The notes under the pieces: generated by a model
Seen by the model: only the letters and a program-made list of their open reading frames with translations
Databases searched by the model: none
What the model was told of the DNA's origin: nothing
Origin: Dactylorhiza incarnata
Taxonomy: Eukaryota > Streptophyta > Magnoliopsida > Asparagales > Orchidaceae
Direction of reading: 5' to 3'
NCBI GenBank assembly: GCA_033032865.1
Contig: JAWHQI010000099.1
Span: 6,341,501-6,405,500, forward strand
Length of the DNA: 64,000 bases
Shown here: piece after piece, positions 30,642 through 42,390 of the stretch
Layout of the letters: the number at the start of each line of letters is the position of its first letter
Numbering within the stretch: position 1 is the stretch's first letter
Made by a program: the position numbers and the translations under genes

Positions 30642-33600
30642 TCAAGATTCCTTATTCAGCATGACAAGTTTTAACTTGAAAAAGTTGAACTTGGTTTCAT
30701 CAAGTGGCTTCGTGAAAATATTAGCTACTTGCCTATCCGTCAGGACGTAACTGAGGTTGATGTCCTTGTTCTCCACATGCTCCCGGATGAAATAATAGCG
30801 AATCTCTATGTGCTTTGTCCAGCTGCGAGAGTCTGGTTTGTTGGCAATAGCAATTGCACTTAACGAATCACAGAACAATGGAATCTCCTTCAGCTTTAAG
30901 TTGTAATCTTCAAGTTGATTCCGGATCCACATAATTGTGCACAACAACTGCATGCGGAGATATACTCTGATTCAGCGGTTGAGATTGACACACAATTCTA
31001 TTTCTTGCAACTCCACGAGACAAGCCTCCTTCCAAGAAATTAACATGTCCCGAAAGTGCTTTTCCTGTCATCCCTGCTACCTGCAAAATCAGCATATGAA
31101 AATCCTGTTAGTTCAAAGTCATTACTTCTTGGGTACCATAAGCCAAGATTTGGTGTGCCTTTAAGATATCTCAAAATCCTCTTTGCAGTGACATAGTGAG
31201 ATTCCTTAGAGTTCACCTGAAATCTAGCACAAACACATGTTGAAAACATTATGCCTGGTCTACTGGCAGTAAGGCAGAGCAATGATCCAATTATGCTTCT
31301 ATACTTGGTTTCATCAAAAGGTTTCCCTTTCTCATCCTTGTCCAGATTCATATTTGAACTCATTGGAGTCCTCATTGAGGTTGCATTCTCCATTCCGAAT
31401 TTCTTAATTAACTCTTTGGTGAACTTCGTCTGAGAGATGAAAATTCCATCTTCAGATTGTTTTACCTGAAGTCCTAAGAAATACTTCAGCTCACCCATAC
31501 TACTCATTTCAAATTTCCCTTACATTAAGTTAGAGAACTTTTTGCAAAGGTTATCATCCATAGAGCAAAAAATAATATCGTCGACATATATTTGCACTAG
31601 CAAAATCTTGTCTTTTACTTCCCTAAGAAATAATGTCTTATCTATCTTTCCTCTTGTGAATTTGTTCTCAAGAAGAAAGCTAGAGAGGGTCTCATACCAA
31701 GCTCAGGGTGCTTGTTTTAGACCATATAATGCTTTACGTAAGAAGTAAACATAGTCAGGGAGAGAGGAATCAACAAAACCTGGGGGTTATTCTACGTACA
31801 CTTCTTCCTTCAAATTACCATTGAGGAAGGCTGACTTCACGCCCATTTGATATACCTTGAATCCTTTGTGAGCAGCATACGCTAGAAACAACCTGATCGC
31901 TTCGAGTCTTGCCACTAGAGCATAGGTTTAATCGAAGTCGATCCCTTATTCTTGTCGGTAACCTTGGGAAACAAGTCTGGCCTTGTTCTTGATGATTACA
32001 CCGTCTTCATCCAGCTTGTTTCTGTACACCCATTTCGTTCCAATAACATTTTGACCTTTGGGTCTTGGCACTAGTTTCCAAAATTTACATCTTTTGAATT
32101 GATTGAGCTCCTCTTGCATTGCAATGATCCATGAAGCGTCCTCTTTGGCTTCATCAAATTTCTTTGGTTCAACCTGCGAGAGAAAACTCAAATGCAAAAC
32201 CTGGTTAGTTGTACCTCTCCTTGTCCTTATGCCAGCTCTGGTATCTCTGATTATTTGATTTGCTAGGTGATCTCTCTGATGTCTAATCACCAGATTTCTT
32301 GCTTCATGCATGATAATAGGTTCTTCTGCTTGTGGTACCTCTTCAATTTCTTGAAGTTCTTCCTCTTCAGGAATGATTGGATCACTTACTGAAACTATCC
32401 CTGGAGCATCCTCCTTGATGACTTCTTCCAAGTTCAGTTCTTTTAGTTTCAAACTGGCACCTGCATCTTCAACAAAAATGCTGGAAGAGCTGCTGTGAAA
32501 CATACTCGTCTCATCAAATACAACGTTTATTGATTCTTCTACGACTAGTGTTTTCTTATTAATGATCCTATATGTCTTACTATGGCTACTATAGCCTACA
32601 AAAATACCTTCAAAACACTTTTCACTAAACTTAGTTTTGTAATACTTCTCGTTGTTAAGCACAAAGCATTTACTGCCAACGATTCTAAAATAAGATATAG
32701 TTGGTTTCCTACCCTTTAAAAGTTCATAAGGTGTCTTATGATGGTTCCTGTTGATCAGTGCTCTGTTTTGCATGTGACAAGCAGTGTTGACGGCTTCTGC
32801 CCAAAAATATTCCGGAAGAGAAGAGTCATTCAACATTGTCCCGCTTGCCTCTATGAGTGTTATGCTCTTTCTCTTGGCAACTCCATTTTGCTGTGGAGTA
32901 CGTGGAGAGGAAAACTCATTAAAGATACCCAGGCTTTTATAGAATTCTGTCATAGCCCCGGATTTGAATTCTGTTATGTGGTCACTTCTGATTTTGACTA
33001 CGGAGCAGTTTAATTCATTATGTATTTTCCTGACAAAGTTAGTGAAAGATTCAAAAGTATCTGACTTGTGTTTTCGAAAGAATACCCAAGCAAAACGTGA
33101 GTAGTCATCAACAATCACCAAAGTATAAGCCTTACCTCCTAAACTCCTAACTAGCATGGGACCAAATAGATCCATATGGAGCAGATATAAGCATCTGGTA
33201 GAATCTTTGCCAATTATGCTTTTAAAGTTAGCCCGAGTGTACTTGCCCATTTGGCATGCATGACAAGGTCTCTCTTTAATGCAATTAACGTCAGATGTGT
33301 CATGTACTAAGCTGTGAGAAAATTTATAGAATATTTATAGTTTTGAAATTAACTATAGAATATTTATAGTTTTGAAATTAATATGTGCTAATCTCTTGTG
33401 CCATTGATCACAAATAGACGCACTATCTTTTGTCAAAAAGCATACTGGTGTAGAGGAATCTAAATAGAGAAAATTTAAGCAGAAAATATTCCTACTCCTA
33501 GTGCCTGTTAAAATAATTTCTGATGTATCAGACAACTTTACCAAGCACTCATCCTTATAGAACTCAACCATATAGCTAGCCTTTGTCACAAAGTTGACTT

Positions 33601-33840
33601 ATGGTAATGAGATTATGTTGTAATCCCTTAACATAAGCTACATCTATGAAAGAGAATATACCATTGGTAATCATACCGTAGCCTTTTGTGATCCCCGAAC
33701 AGATCCACCAAAGATAACCTTTGGACCATCCTTGACTGGGGTGAAGTTCTGCAATAGGCTTCTTGTTCCGGTCATGTGCCGCAAACATCCACTGTCCAAA
33801 TACCATATAGGCGCGTTGTTGGCCTATAGACATACCTGCA
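30642..33840 (-). pseudogene. pol: Outer copia pol (protease, integrase, RT, RNase H), degenerate
   Basis: Reading leftward. A protease-like YLDSGCLRHMTG is in one frame near 33800. A pre-integrase segment follows, with HNLITISQLCDKG and WHKRLAHINF. The integrase core at 33250-32500 has MDLFGP, IVDDYSRFAWVFF, RSDHITEF and PRTPQQNGVAKRK; the catalytic Glu of the usual NGVxERK motif is Lys here. The RT start is FWKLVPRP...GTKWVYRNK at about 32080, and YVDDIIF lies near 31580. The RT/RNase H connection (MGELKYFLGLQV, SLLCLTASRPGI) is at 31507-31040, and an RNase H end (HIEIRYYFIREHV, NIFTKPL) at 30953-30642. Stops and frameshifts separate the blocks. Confidence 0.88.
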
Positions 33841-33989
33841 ATCAGTAATCAATTGCCCTTAGGAACCCTAAAGGATTTGGGTCCTTGGCTTTTTGTTAGA
33901 CGACTTCCACTTGGAATGTTAGCATTGCGAGTGGTCGGCCTTGCATTGTTAACAAGTGGAATTCTAGCATTCCTTGGATTAAATCAGCA

Positions 33990-34427
33990 ATCCATGGCAA
34001 AATGACCAACTTTGCCACAACACCAACAGTCGAACCTATTGTACCTTTTCTTGCCCTCCTGCTTGACTTTTTGAACGGGGGGTCTGACAGGGGCTACCGA
34101 CTTGGAGGTAGAAGCTTTGTGATTGCAGCAAATACAGGGCTCTTTCTCAAGTGGTTTTGTCGCAACAACTTTAACCTTTGGTGTCCTTAAGGACTATCTC
34201 TTCGTAAGGTGCTTTGAAAGCAGTCGTTCCGAAGCTTCGGGGATGGCTCCATCCTTGGTTTCCCTTACTTGATTCAACGTGAGTTGGTCTCATGAGGTGG
34301 TCATACGATGTTTCAAAGTCATATGTGTTTGTAGGAAACACCACCTTCTTGAAGGAAGGTTGACTCTGATCAGCATTGCCCTTGCCCTTAACGACTCTTT
34401 TCTTAGTCGCTTTGCTTTTCTCAGTCT
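33990..34427 (-). pseudogene. gag: Outer copia gag, C-terminal fragment
   Basis: The basic block KATKKRVVKGKG and FGTTAFKAPYEEIVLKD match the gag of the plus-strand element (positions 39800-39930). Near 34000-34040 the minus strand encodes FDCWCCGKVGHFAMDC, a CX2CX4HX4C zinc knuckle, followed at once by a stop. The gag N-terminus is cut off at 34428 by the gypsy LTR. Confidence 0.8.
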
Positions 34428-36447
34428 TGTAACACCTCCCCTGCAATGACTATATAATATAGGTCCGGCCGGGACCTCACAACATATAATCGCCACAACT
34501 TTAGTATTAAAAAGTGATATAGATCTAACCATCTCAAAACTCAGAACCAACACATCGGAAATATTAAATAAACCACAGAAGTTGTCCACATCTACATAGG
34601 AGTACTACAGCCTTAAGGCCTTACAAAAACAAGTCAAAACAAAAGGGCATAGAAATGTCCAACAGATCATCACAATCCTAAGCTACCTCGACATGCAAGC
34701 TGGAACAGGTAAAAACATCATAATCAAACAAGAAAGCATGAAAAGTGAACTTCATGAAGCTTAGGCCTTTCTGGCCGGCGAGCTAGGTCCAGCCTGCGAT
34801 CCTTGCCCTGCATCCAAATCACACAGAATGGTATAACGAGGGTCAGCTTTAGCTGACCAACAACGGTGTAATAATACCCCTCCTCCCGGCCGTCCTAGCG
34901 GACCCCGGGGAACTACATCACCCTGCAAGTTAGCACTTCGTATGCAAATATAATAAACAGTATATACATAAACATGACAGGCATGAGTGTCACAATCATC
35001 ATCCACATTTCTATGTTGAGCAATAAAAGTAAGGGGATCTAGCAATGCAGCATGTATGCAAACCTGGGTTTCACCCAAGGCACCCTATGGCGCGTATGCT
35101 TCTAACATAACATCACACATCAACATTTCATAACAAACCAAGGGTACTTATCATTCCCCCCACGGGCGTACAAGCCCAAGGCCAAGAACTCCACTGAGAC
35201 CTCACCCCTTACATGGCTCATCTTGCCAACGGGCGCATTAACATACTTGTTCTCGCCACAATCACTAAGCCAACAGCCAAGAACTCCACTGGGACCTCAC
35301 CCCTTACATGGCTCATCATGCCAACGGGCGCACCAACATACTTGTTCTTGTCAGTTAGCCCAGAAGGGGACTTGTCTTGCCGGGACACTCTCCCCACAAG
35401 AATCCAAGCATTCACGGGCTAGCCAGCCGACCACAAAGATAAACCACGCCTTCACATACACATAACAATTACCCTTTCCAAACCAACGTTCATTCTCACA
35501 CGAACATAAGGGCAACACATACGACGTTTTTGCCGTCATCAAATTTCTAGCAAAATCCCTAAAATACACGTTAAGCAACATCACCAAATCGGACAACCGG
35601 TCATGATTTCGGCTTCACCCAAAATGCCTAATCCACTAACGGAGCGGATCTCTAGTGCAAAATCATGTCGGGGCGGACTCAATCAACCCGATGGTTCTTC
35701 TTGAACCAAGGCGACCCAAACCCCTTTCATTTGAGAGGCCAACAAAAAATATACGTACGCAGCAGAAAAATAGGTTCATTTATCTTAATAAAACACGAAA
35801 ACCAAGCTGGTCACCGAGGCTATCGCACATCTAGATTTACTATATATATAAGAAAAAGTTTAGTACGACTTTCAAAATAGATGCTACATAATAATAAAAG
35901 ACATGATGTGAAATTTTATCACAATAGCCATATAACTAGCATTCTACACAATTCCCAGAGAATAAGGGTATCATCTATCTCAAAATAATACACTAGTAGT
36001 AGCACAAGACAAGTAAACTGGGATAAAAACCATGCGGGCGCCAACATCTGACACGAACCCGCGGGAAGAAGAGAAGACAATTCAAAAGAGACGGCTCCCA
36101 CTAACCAAATGAGAGCAGCATCCTTACCTACAGGGGAGGAAAGGCCTCGACAGGGGAACTGAAAGACCCCGCTCTGACTCCGGCTACAGCTAAAAACCTG
36201 AACCTGAGGCATTCATAAGAAAAGAACGCCTCAGCCCAAAGGGTGCAAGAAGACAGCATGATTCAGTAAGAGCAGGCAAGGAACAGTTAGCATAAACCGG
36301 TCTGAAAGGAGTATAAAAATATATATATATGTATATATACATATATATATATACACTTATATAAATATTTCAGCAGTAGTAGTTTAAGAAGAGCCCGCAT
36401 AAAACCAACCCGATAAGCAAGTGCATAACTAAATTTAGCACATAGTG

Positions 36448-36699
36448 CAAAATGAACTAGTGGTGGCGGACCCAAACAATGTCACTATCCACTCATATAA
36501 AGGGGACGTTCAAAATGAACCAGTGATGGAGGACCCAAACAATGTCACTATCCACTCACATAAAGGGGATGTTCAAAACGAACTAGTGGTGGAGGACCCA
36601 AACAATGTCACTATCCACTCACATAAAGGGGACATTCAAAATGAACCAGTGGTGGCGGACCCAAACAATGTCACTATCCACTCACATAAAGGGGACGTT
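36448..36699. repeat. 63-bp tandem repeat, four units
   Basis: Units begin caaaatgaactagtggtggc at 36448, 36511, 36574 and 36637. The period is a multiple of three, which keeps a frame open without implying a gene. The other LTR (47454 onward) has a single unit. Confidence 0.9.
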
Positions 36700-36901
36700 C
36701 ACCCCAAATAAAAAGGCGTCATGGTGGAGGTCTCATTGTCCTACCCACCATTATTAAAAGAACTGCGATGGAGGACCCCATTGTTCCCTTTACCCATCAT
36801 TCCAGTTCAAACAAGTCCATCAATATTTAGCCAAGTAAATATGCAGAATTAGCCAAGTAATTATGAGTAATATGCAGATTTTTTTTGCAAGTAACGAAAC
36901 C

Positions 36902-38105
36902 TGTTGGGTATTGTATCCACAATTACCTTGATTTGAAGAAGTGTTCCTTTGAACTAAGTTGAATTGAGTTGTATTTGATGTTGTTCTCTAGTTATGTGTT
37001 TGTAGGTTCTAAATTGCTAAGTGCACACCAAAGTCAGGTTGCAATGGATCACCAAACACAGTTCTAGACAATGTAATCCCTCAGTTTGTAGAACAAAGTG
37101 TTGGTCCATGTGTAATCTCTCTATTGGGGTGTACTTCATATACTCATAACTGAAGGTTTTCAAGTTTGAGGAGTGGAGCAGGTTTTCAGGAGAAAAGAAA
37201 TTTTTGCTAAGTCAATTCGTCGAGATGTCTCGTGAAGTTCCGATGAATCTCGACGAATCCAGACAGAAGCCAAATTTCTAGTTTGTACAAAAAATTTCTA
37301 CGGCTAAGTCTATTCGTCGAATGTTCTCATGAACTCCCGACGAATATCGACGAACGCAGACAGAAGTCAAAAAGGCAGACTTGTGAAGGAAATTATGCGG
37401 CTAAGTCAATTCGTCGAATGTTCTCGAGAACTCCCGACGAATTCCGACGAATGAAAACAGAAGACAGTTTTCAAGCTTTGATCAGTATTTTTCAATGGCC
37501 AAGTTAATTCGTCGAATGTTCACGTGAAGTCTCGACGAATGACGGACAGACGAATTTCAAATTTATATTTCGTTTTTGAAATTTAGGGTTGGGGCCATGT
37601 TCAGTACACGTGGTGATCTCTCCTTGTTTGTCGCCCGAGTCGTTGGAGGTCTCCCTATAAATAATCCTTTATTTTTAGGGCAAACCAAGGAGAAGAAAAA
37701 AGATCTCCCGATTGTTAAAAAGAAGCAGCCGTTTTCTTCCTCTCTTGTTGAACAAGTTTTCTGAGATCTAACTTCTGCGCCGCTCAAGTTTCGTTCTTCA
37801 GTGTTGCTAAAGATTTCTCAGATAAGAAGGCCTTTGATCTAGTTGCTGCTCTCTCTATTGAGGATCTTTTCAAATTAATCAAAGGGCCTACTCAGATCAG
37901 GTTCGCCGATTCTTCATTCTTCCTAATCTTTGAAGATCCAAGCTTCCACTCCAAAGGAAGAAGAAGATTCAGTCTTTCCAGACCTGAAGTTAATCTCTAT
38001 TGAGATTCAAGAGAAGTTTCATTTCAAACTTTATTCACCCCCCTCTAGTAGAGATCACCTATTCACCCCCCTCTAGGTGATTTATGTAGACAATAATTTC
38101 TTTCA
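36902..38105 (+). repeat. 5' LTR of the plus-strand copia element
   Basis: It starts TGTTGGGTATTGTATCC and ends ATTTCTTTCA. Four units of about 95 bp (starting near 37215, 37314, 37410 and 37507) each contain TTCGTCGA followed by CGACGAA. The third encloses the perfect palindrome GTTCTCGAGAAC (37420-37431). A TATA-like ccctataaataatcc lies at about 37651-37666, a plausible promoter for the element. Confidence 0.9.
37655..37662 (+). promoter_or_regulatory. Candidate TATA box in the copia LTR
   Basis: TATAAATA-like sequence (ctataaataatcc) downstream of the palindrome units and about 450 bp before the LTR end. It is conserved in the other LTR near 41562. Whether it directs transcription is inference. 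Confidence 0.5.
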
Positions 38106-38106
38106 A

Positions 38107-38119
38107 TTGGTATCAAAGC
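38107..38119 (+). other. Primer-binding site of the plus-strand copia element
   Basis: TTGGTATCAAAGC directly after the LTR end, a variant of the initiator-Met tRNA site used by copia elements. Confidence 0.85.
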
Positions 38120-38196
38120 GAGGTTATCTTTAAGAGGTTAACACCTAGATTAAAGATCCTTCTACGTTGTCAAGATCTCTATCTCTGGACAGAGGC

Positions 38197-40311
38197 ATGG
38201 AAAGGTTTTCCTCCAAGCTCCCAGTTTGCACTAAGGAGAACTTCCCAATGTGGAAAGAAAGAGTTATCTTCTACATGGAAGCAAATGATCCCCGAATCTC
38301 CCAGATAGTTAAGGAAGGTCCCGTTATTCCTACGGTTGCTTATACCATTGATCCCACCAAAAAGGTGCCAAAGAAACTAATGGATATGACAAAGGACGAA
38401 ATTGCACTTGTCACTCTGGACAAGAAAGCAAAGCACATCATAGCAGGTGCAGTTGATGATTCAATGCTACAAAATCTGATTCACTGCAAGTCTGCAAAAG
38501 AGATGTGGGATTCTATTATGGTTTTGATGGAAGGTACTGAAGAAGTTCGAGATGACAGGAAGTCTTTGCTGAACCAAGAATACGAAGACTTCAAGCAACA
38601 AGGCAAAGACACAATTTCTGACACCTACGAGAAATTCTTCAAGATTGTAAATGGTCTGAGAAACTATGGAAGAGAATTCACCATGGGTGAACTAAAAGAT
38701 AAATTCCTTAGATCCCTGTCTAAGGAATGGGACCCCAAGGTGATAGCTATCAGAGAATATGGTAAGTTGGCTACTACGGAGCCACAGATTCTGTATGGGA
38801 AGCTGCTCTCCCATGAGCTAAAGCTGAGTATTAGAAAAGCTGAAGAAGAAGGATGCTCCACTTCTAGAAGGGAGAACTCTGTGGCACTAAAGGCCAAAGA
38901 GTCAAGAAGAGGTAAAGCTAGATCATTTGAAAGGACATAGCCATCAGATGAAGACGATGAGTCTGTGGATTGCTCATCAAGCACAGACATGTCCGATGGA
39001 GAGTTCTCTTCACTCTCCAAGAAATTCAAGAAATTGCTCAGAAAAAGGAGCCAAAGAAGATCAAGGCGTGATGATGAACATCACAAGAAAGAACACAGCA
39101 ACGACAGGTATAAAACCAAACCGAATAAACATATTTCGACTGATATTGTCTATTATTGTTGTAATAAGCCAGGGCATATAAGTATGGAATGTCCATACAA
39201 AAAGAAGAAAGAGAAGAAATCCTTCAAGGGGAAAAGGAAAGAAGAAAAGAGCTTCTTAGCAAAGAAGACCAAGACTCTTAGTGACAGTGACTCAGGGAAG
39301 TCAAGCTCAGATGAAGAAGCCTATTTCGGGCTTATGGCACATTCAGATGAGGAAGGAAGTGTCTCCTCATACAAAGGGAAGGTAAACTCGCACACTCCTC
39401 TTTTTGCATCTGAAACTGACTCCAATGCAAATGAAGACTATTCTTCAGAGGTAGATTCAGATTTAATGACTCAGTACAAAGCCGTTTTGGAAGGATTTGA
39501 CAAATGCCACAAGGTAGTCAAATCTCAAGAAAAAGAGATTAAATCTCTCAAGACGATGGAATCAGATTTGAGGGAGGAAATTGAAAAATTAACTCCTCTC
39601 AAAGATGAAGTCCAAATCTTGAAAGATGAACTTCAAAGCTCTACTGAATTATTAAATCTTAAGGAGAAGTTTATAAATGAATTTGAAGAAAAGTTAGTGG
39701 TGGAAAGGAAGATAGTTGAAAGCTTCTCCAAACCAAAAACTATTCTTCCAATCATTGAAAGATTTTCTGCTCCTGCGAAGGTTAGTGGCCTTGGTCATAA
39801 GGCTGAAAGTAGTAAGGCTGCTAAGAAAAGAGCTGTTAAAGGTAAGGGCAAGGTTGACCAAAATCAAACCCGTCCCCGATGCTTCGAAACAACTGCTTTC
39901 AAGGCACCTTATGAAAAAGTAATCCCCAAGGATTATGGTTCATTTGTACATGGATCAGTTATTAAGAAAGCACCAAAGATTAAATCAATTGTTGCTAAAT
40001 CTCATGAAGAGAAGAAGGAGTCATGTGTGTGTTGCAACCACGAGGCTTCTACTTCTAAGAATATTGCTCCTGCTAAACTCCCCGTTCAAAAGTTAAAACA
40101 GGAGAACAAGAGAAGATACAATCGATTTGATTGTTGGTGTTGTGGCAAGATTGGTCACTTCGCCATAGTTTGCTGGTTTAACCCCAGGAACGTCATGACT
40201 CTACGGGTTAACAATGTAAGAATGACCCCTTGCAATGTTAACACTCCGAGTGGTGTTGATCTAACCAGAAACCTAGGACCCAAATCCTTTTGGGTTCCTA
40301 AGGGAAATTAA
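38197..40311 (+). pseudogene. gag: Copia gag with one in-frame amber codon
   Basis: It starts at ATG 38197 and runs in one frame to 40311, broken only by TAG at 38938-38940. The first part is a copia gag capsid domain: FPMWKERVIFYMEANDP, KSAKEMWDSI, LLNQEYEDFKQQGKDTISD (Tyr-Glu-Lys-Phe following) and LRSLSKEWDPKV. After the stop come an acidic Ser-rich linker, knuckle 1 (YYCCNKPGHISMEC), a coiled-coil-like stretch (about 39470-39720), and knuckle 2 (FDCWCCGKIGHFAIVC). Two zinc knuckles and the length fit Sirevirus gag. The protein would package element RNA in the cytoplasm. No readthrough context such as CARYYA follows the TAG, so simple decay is more likely. Confidence 0.85.
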
Positions 40312-40807
40312 TCTGTGTTTGCAGGTATGTCCAAAGGCCAACCAAAACTCTCATCAGGCATTTGGACAAGTGGATGTTCATGGTACATGACTAGAACATA
40401 GAAGAAATATAGTAAGGTTGCTGAAAAGCTTAGGAAATCAGTCCAGACACTGAAATTCTAAGGGGGAGATAAGACTAAGGGGGAGAAAAGATTGAGGGGG
40501 AGCTGATTCTACATATACTCCCAACTGTGTACTCCTATGCAGTTGCTAAGGGGGAGCTTTGAGCTCTCATGCTTTTTCTTCCCTATCTGAAGTAGTCAGA
40601 AAGGGGGAGAGAAGTTGAAATTGCAAGAGAATTTGAAGTTGGGAGGAATTGGCAAAGTTAGAATTGGCAAAGTTGAAAGAGAAAGTTGAAAGGGAGAGAA
40701 AGTTGAAAAAGCTAAGTTTTTAACTCTCCTTATCTATTTGATATATATTTATTTAAGTGCAATTCAACTCAGTACATAGGTTCTGACTTCTTCAAATAGG
40801 GGGAGAT
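40312..40807 (+). other. Copia interior after gag, no pol
   Basis: About 500 bp of A/G-rich DNA with several aagggggag blocks, then the polypurine tract ATAGGGGGAGAT at 40796-40807. All of pol and the third ORF present in the outer relative is absent. Confidence 0.8.
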
Positions 40808-42012
40808 TGTTGGGTATTGTAGCCACAATTACCTTGATTTGAAGAAGTGTTCCTTTGAACTAAGTTGAATTGAGTTGTATTTGATGTTGTTCTCTAGTTA
40901 TGTGTTTGCAGGTTCTAAATTGCTAAGTGCACACCAAAGTCAGGTTGCAATGGAACACCAAACACAGTTCTAGACAATGTAATCCCTCATTGTGTAGAAC
41001 AAAGTGTTGGTCCATGTGTAATCACTCTATTGGGGTGTACTTCATATACTCATAACTGAAGGTTTTCAAGTTTGAGGAGTGGAGCAGGTTTTCAGGAGAA
41101 AAGAAATTTTTGCTAAGTCAATTCCTCGAGATGTCTCGTGAAGTTCCGATGAATCTCGACGAATCCAGACAGAAGCCAAATTTCTAGTTTGTAGAAGAAA
41201 TTTATGTGGCTAAGTCTATTCGTCGAATGTTCTCATGAACTCCCGACGAATATCGACGAACGCAGACAGAAGTCAAAAAGGCAGACTTGTGAAGGAAATT
41301 ATGCGGCTAAGTCAATTCGTCGAATGTTCTCGAGAACTCCCGACGAATTCCGACGAATGAAAATAGAAGACAGTTTTCAAGATTTGATCAGTATTTTTCA
41401 ATGGCCAAGTCAATTCGTCGAATGTTCACGTGAAGTCTCGACGAATGACGGACAGAAGGATTTCAAATTTATGTTTCGTTTTTGAAATTTAGGGTTGGCT
41501 GCCATGTTCAGTACACGTGGTGATCTCTCCTTGTTTGTCGCCCGAGCCGTTGGAGGTCTCCCTATAAATAATCCTTTATTTTTAGGGCAAACCAAGGAGA
41601 AGAAAAAAGATCTCCCGATTGTTAAAAAGAAGCAGCCGTTTTCTTCCTCTCTTGCTGAACAAGTTTTCTGAGATCTAACTTCTGCGCCGCTCAAGTTTCG
41701 TTCTTCAGTGTTGCTAAAGATTTCTCAGATAAGAAGGCCTTTGATCTAGTTGCTGCTCTCTCTATTGAGGATCTTTTCAAATTAATCAAAGGGCCTACTC
41801 AGATCAGGTTTGCCGATTCTTCATTCTTCCTAATCTTTGAAGATCCAAGCTTCCACTCTAAAGGAAGAAGAAGATTCAGTCTTTCCAAATCTGAAGTTAA
41901 TCTCTATTGAGATTCAAGCGAAGTTTCATTTCAAACTTTATTCACCCCCTTCTAGTAGAGATCACCTATTCACCCCCCTCTAGGTGATTTAGGTAGACAA
42001 CGATTTCTTTCA
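40808..42012 (+). repeat. 3' LTR of the plus-strand copia element
   Basis: A near-identical copy of 36902-38105. Its palindrome units lie at about 41117-41460. It is followed directly by AAACC. Confidence 0.92.
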
Positions 42013-42225
42013 AAACCCAACAAAAGTGAAGCAAATCAGCCCCTTAGGAAAAGCATAGCAGCAACCCTTATTTAGATAAGGGAAAAAGATAAAGGCAATC
42101 CAAAAGAACAGAAATAACCCAAGGATCCAACTGCAGCCGCCCAAACTAAATTTTATAAGGCAACCCCCTAATAGAATAGCATAGCAGCAGCCCCCATTTA
42201 ATGAAAGAAGATAAAAGCAGCCCAA

Positions 42226-42390
42226 AAATGAATTCACAAAGCAGCAACCCCCACAATTAGACAAAAGCAAGGAGCAGCCCCAAAATGAATTCACAAAGCA
42301 GCAGCCCCCACAATTAGACAAAAGCAAGGAGCATCCCCAAAATGAATTCACAAAGCAGCAGCCCCCACAATTAATAAGAAACAAGCACAG
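42226..42390. repeat. 57-bp tandem repeat, three units
   Basis: Units with gaattcacaaagcagc start at 42230, 42287 and 42344. The other gypsy LTR has two units (47910 and 47967). On the minus strand they encode a Cys/Gly-rich repeat, an artefact of the period. Confidence 0.88.

Larger units (their letters stand above)
17807..34427 (-). mobile_element. Outer copia element, Sirevirus-like layout, decayed and 5'-truncated
   Basis: Reading leftward: gag with zinc knuckle (34427-33990), protease/integrase/RT/RNase H remnants (33840-30642), a spacer with palindromes, a third ORF (30118-28395 and 20426-19497), a polypurine tract (19323-19340) and the 3' LTR (19322 to about 17807). An extra ORF after pol is a Sirevirus hallmark. 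The 5' LTR and gag N-terminus are missing because a gypsy LTR begins at 34428. The element is interrupted by an inner copia element at 20427-28394. Its polypurine tract and LTR start match those of the plus-strand element at 36902-42012, so the two are the same or sister families. Confidence 0.8.
36902..42012 (+). mobile_element. Plus-strand copia element, gag-only
   Basis: LTRs of 1204 and 1205 bp (36902-38105 and 40808-42012) look nearly identical. The TSD is AAACC (36897-36901 and 42013-42017). The empty site is preserved in the other gypsy LTR at about 47691-47700. The PBS TTGGTATCAAAGC starts at 38107 and the polypurine tract ATAGGGGGAGAT precedes 40808. The interior has only gag, followed by about 500 bp of non-coding DNA rich in aaggggga. 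It shares LTR ends, PPT and gag with the outer copia element, whose relatives would have to supply pol. Confidence 0.93.

Noticed and set aside
36445..36711. Repetitive 88-residue ORF with PNNVTIHSHKGD units
   Set aside because: A 63-bp repeat is a multiple of three, so the frame stays open by chance; it is one unit in the other LTR.
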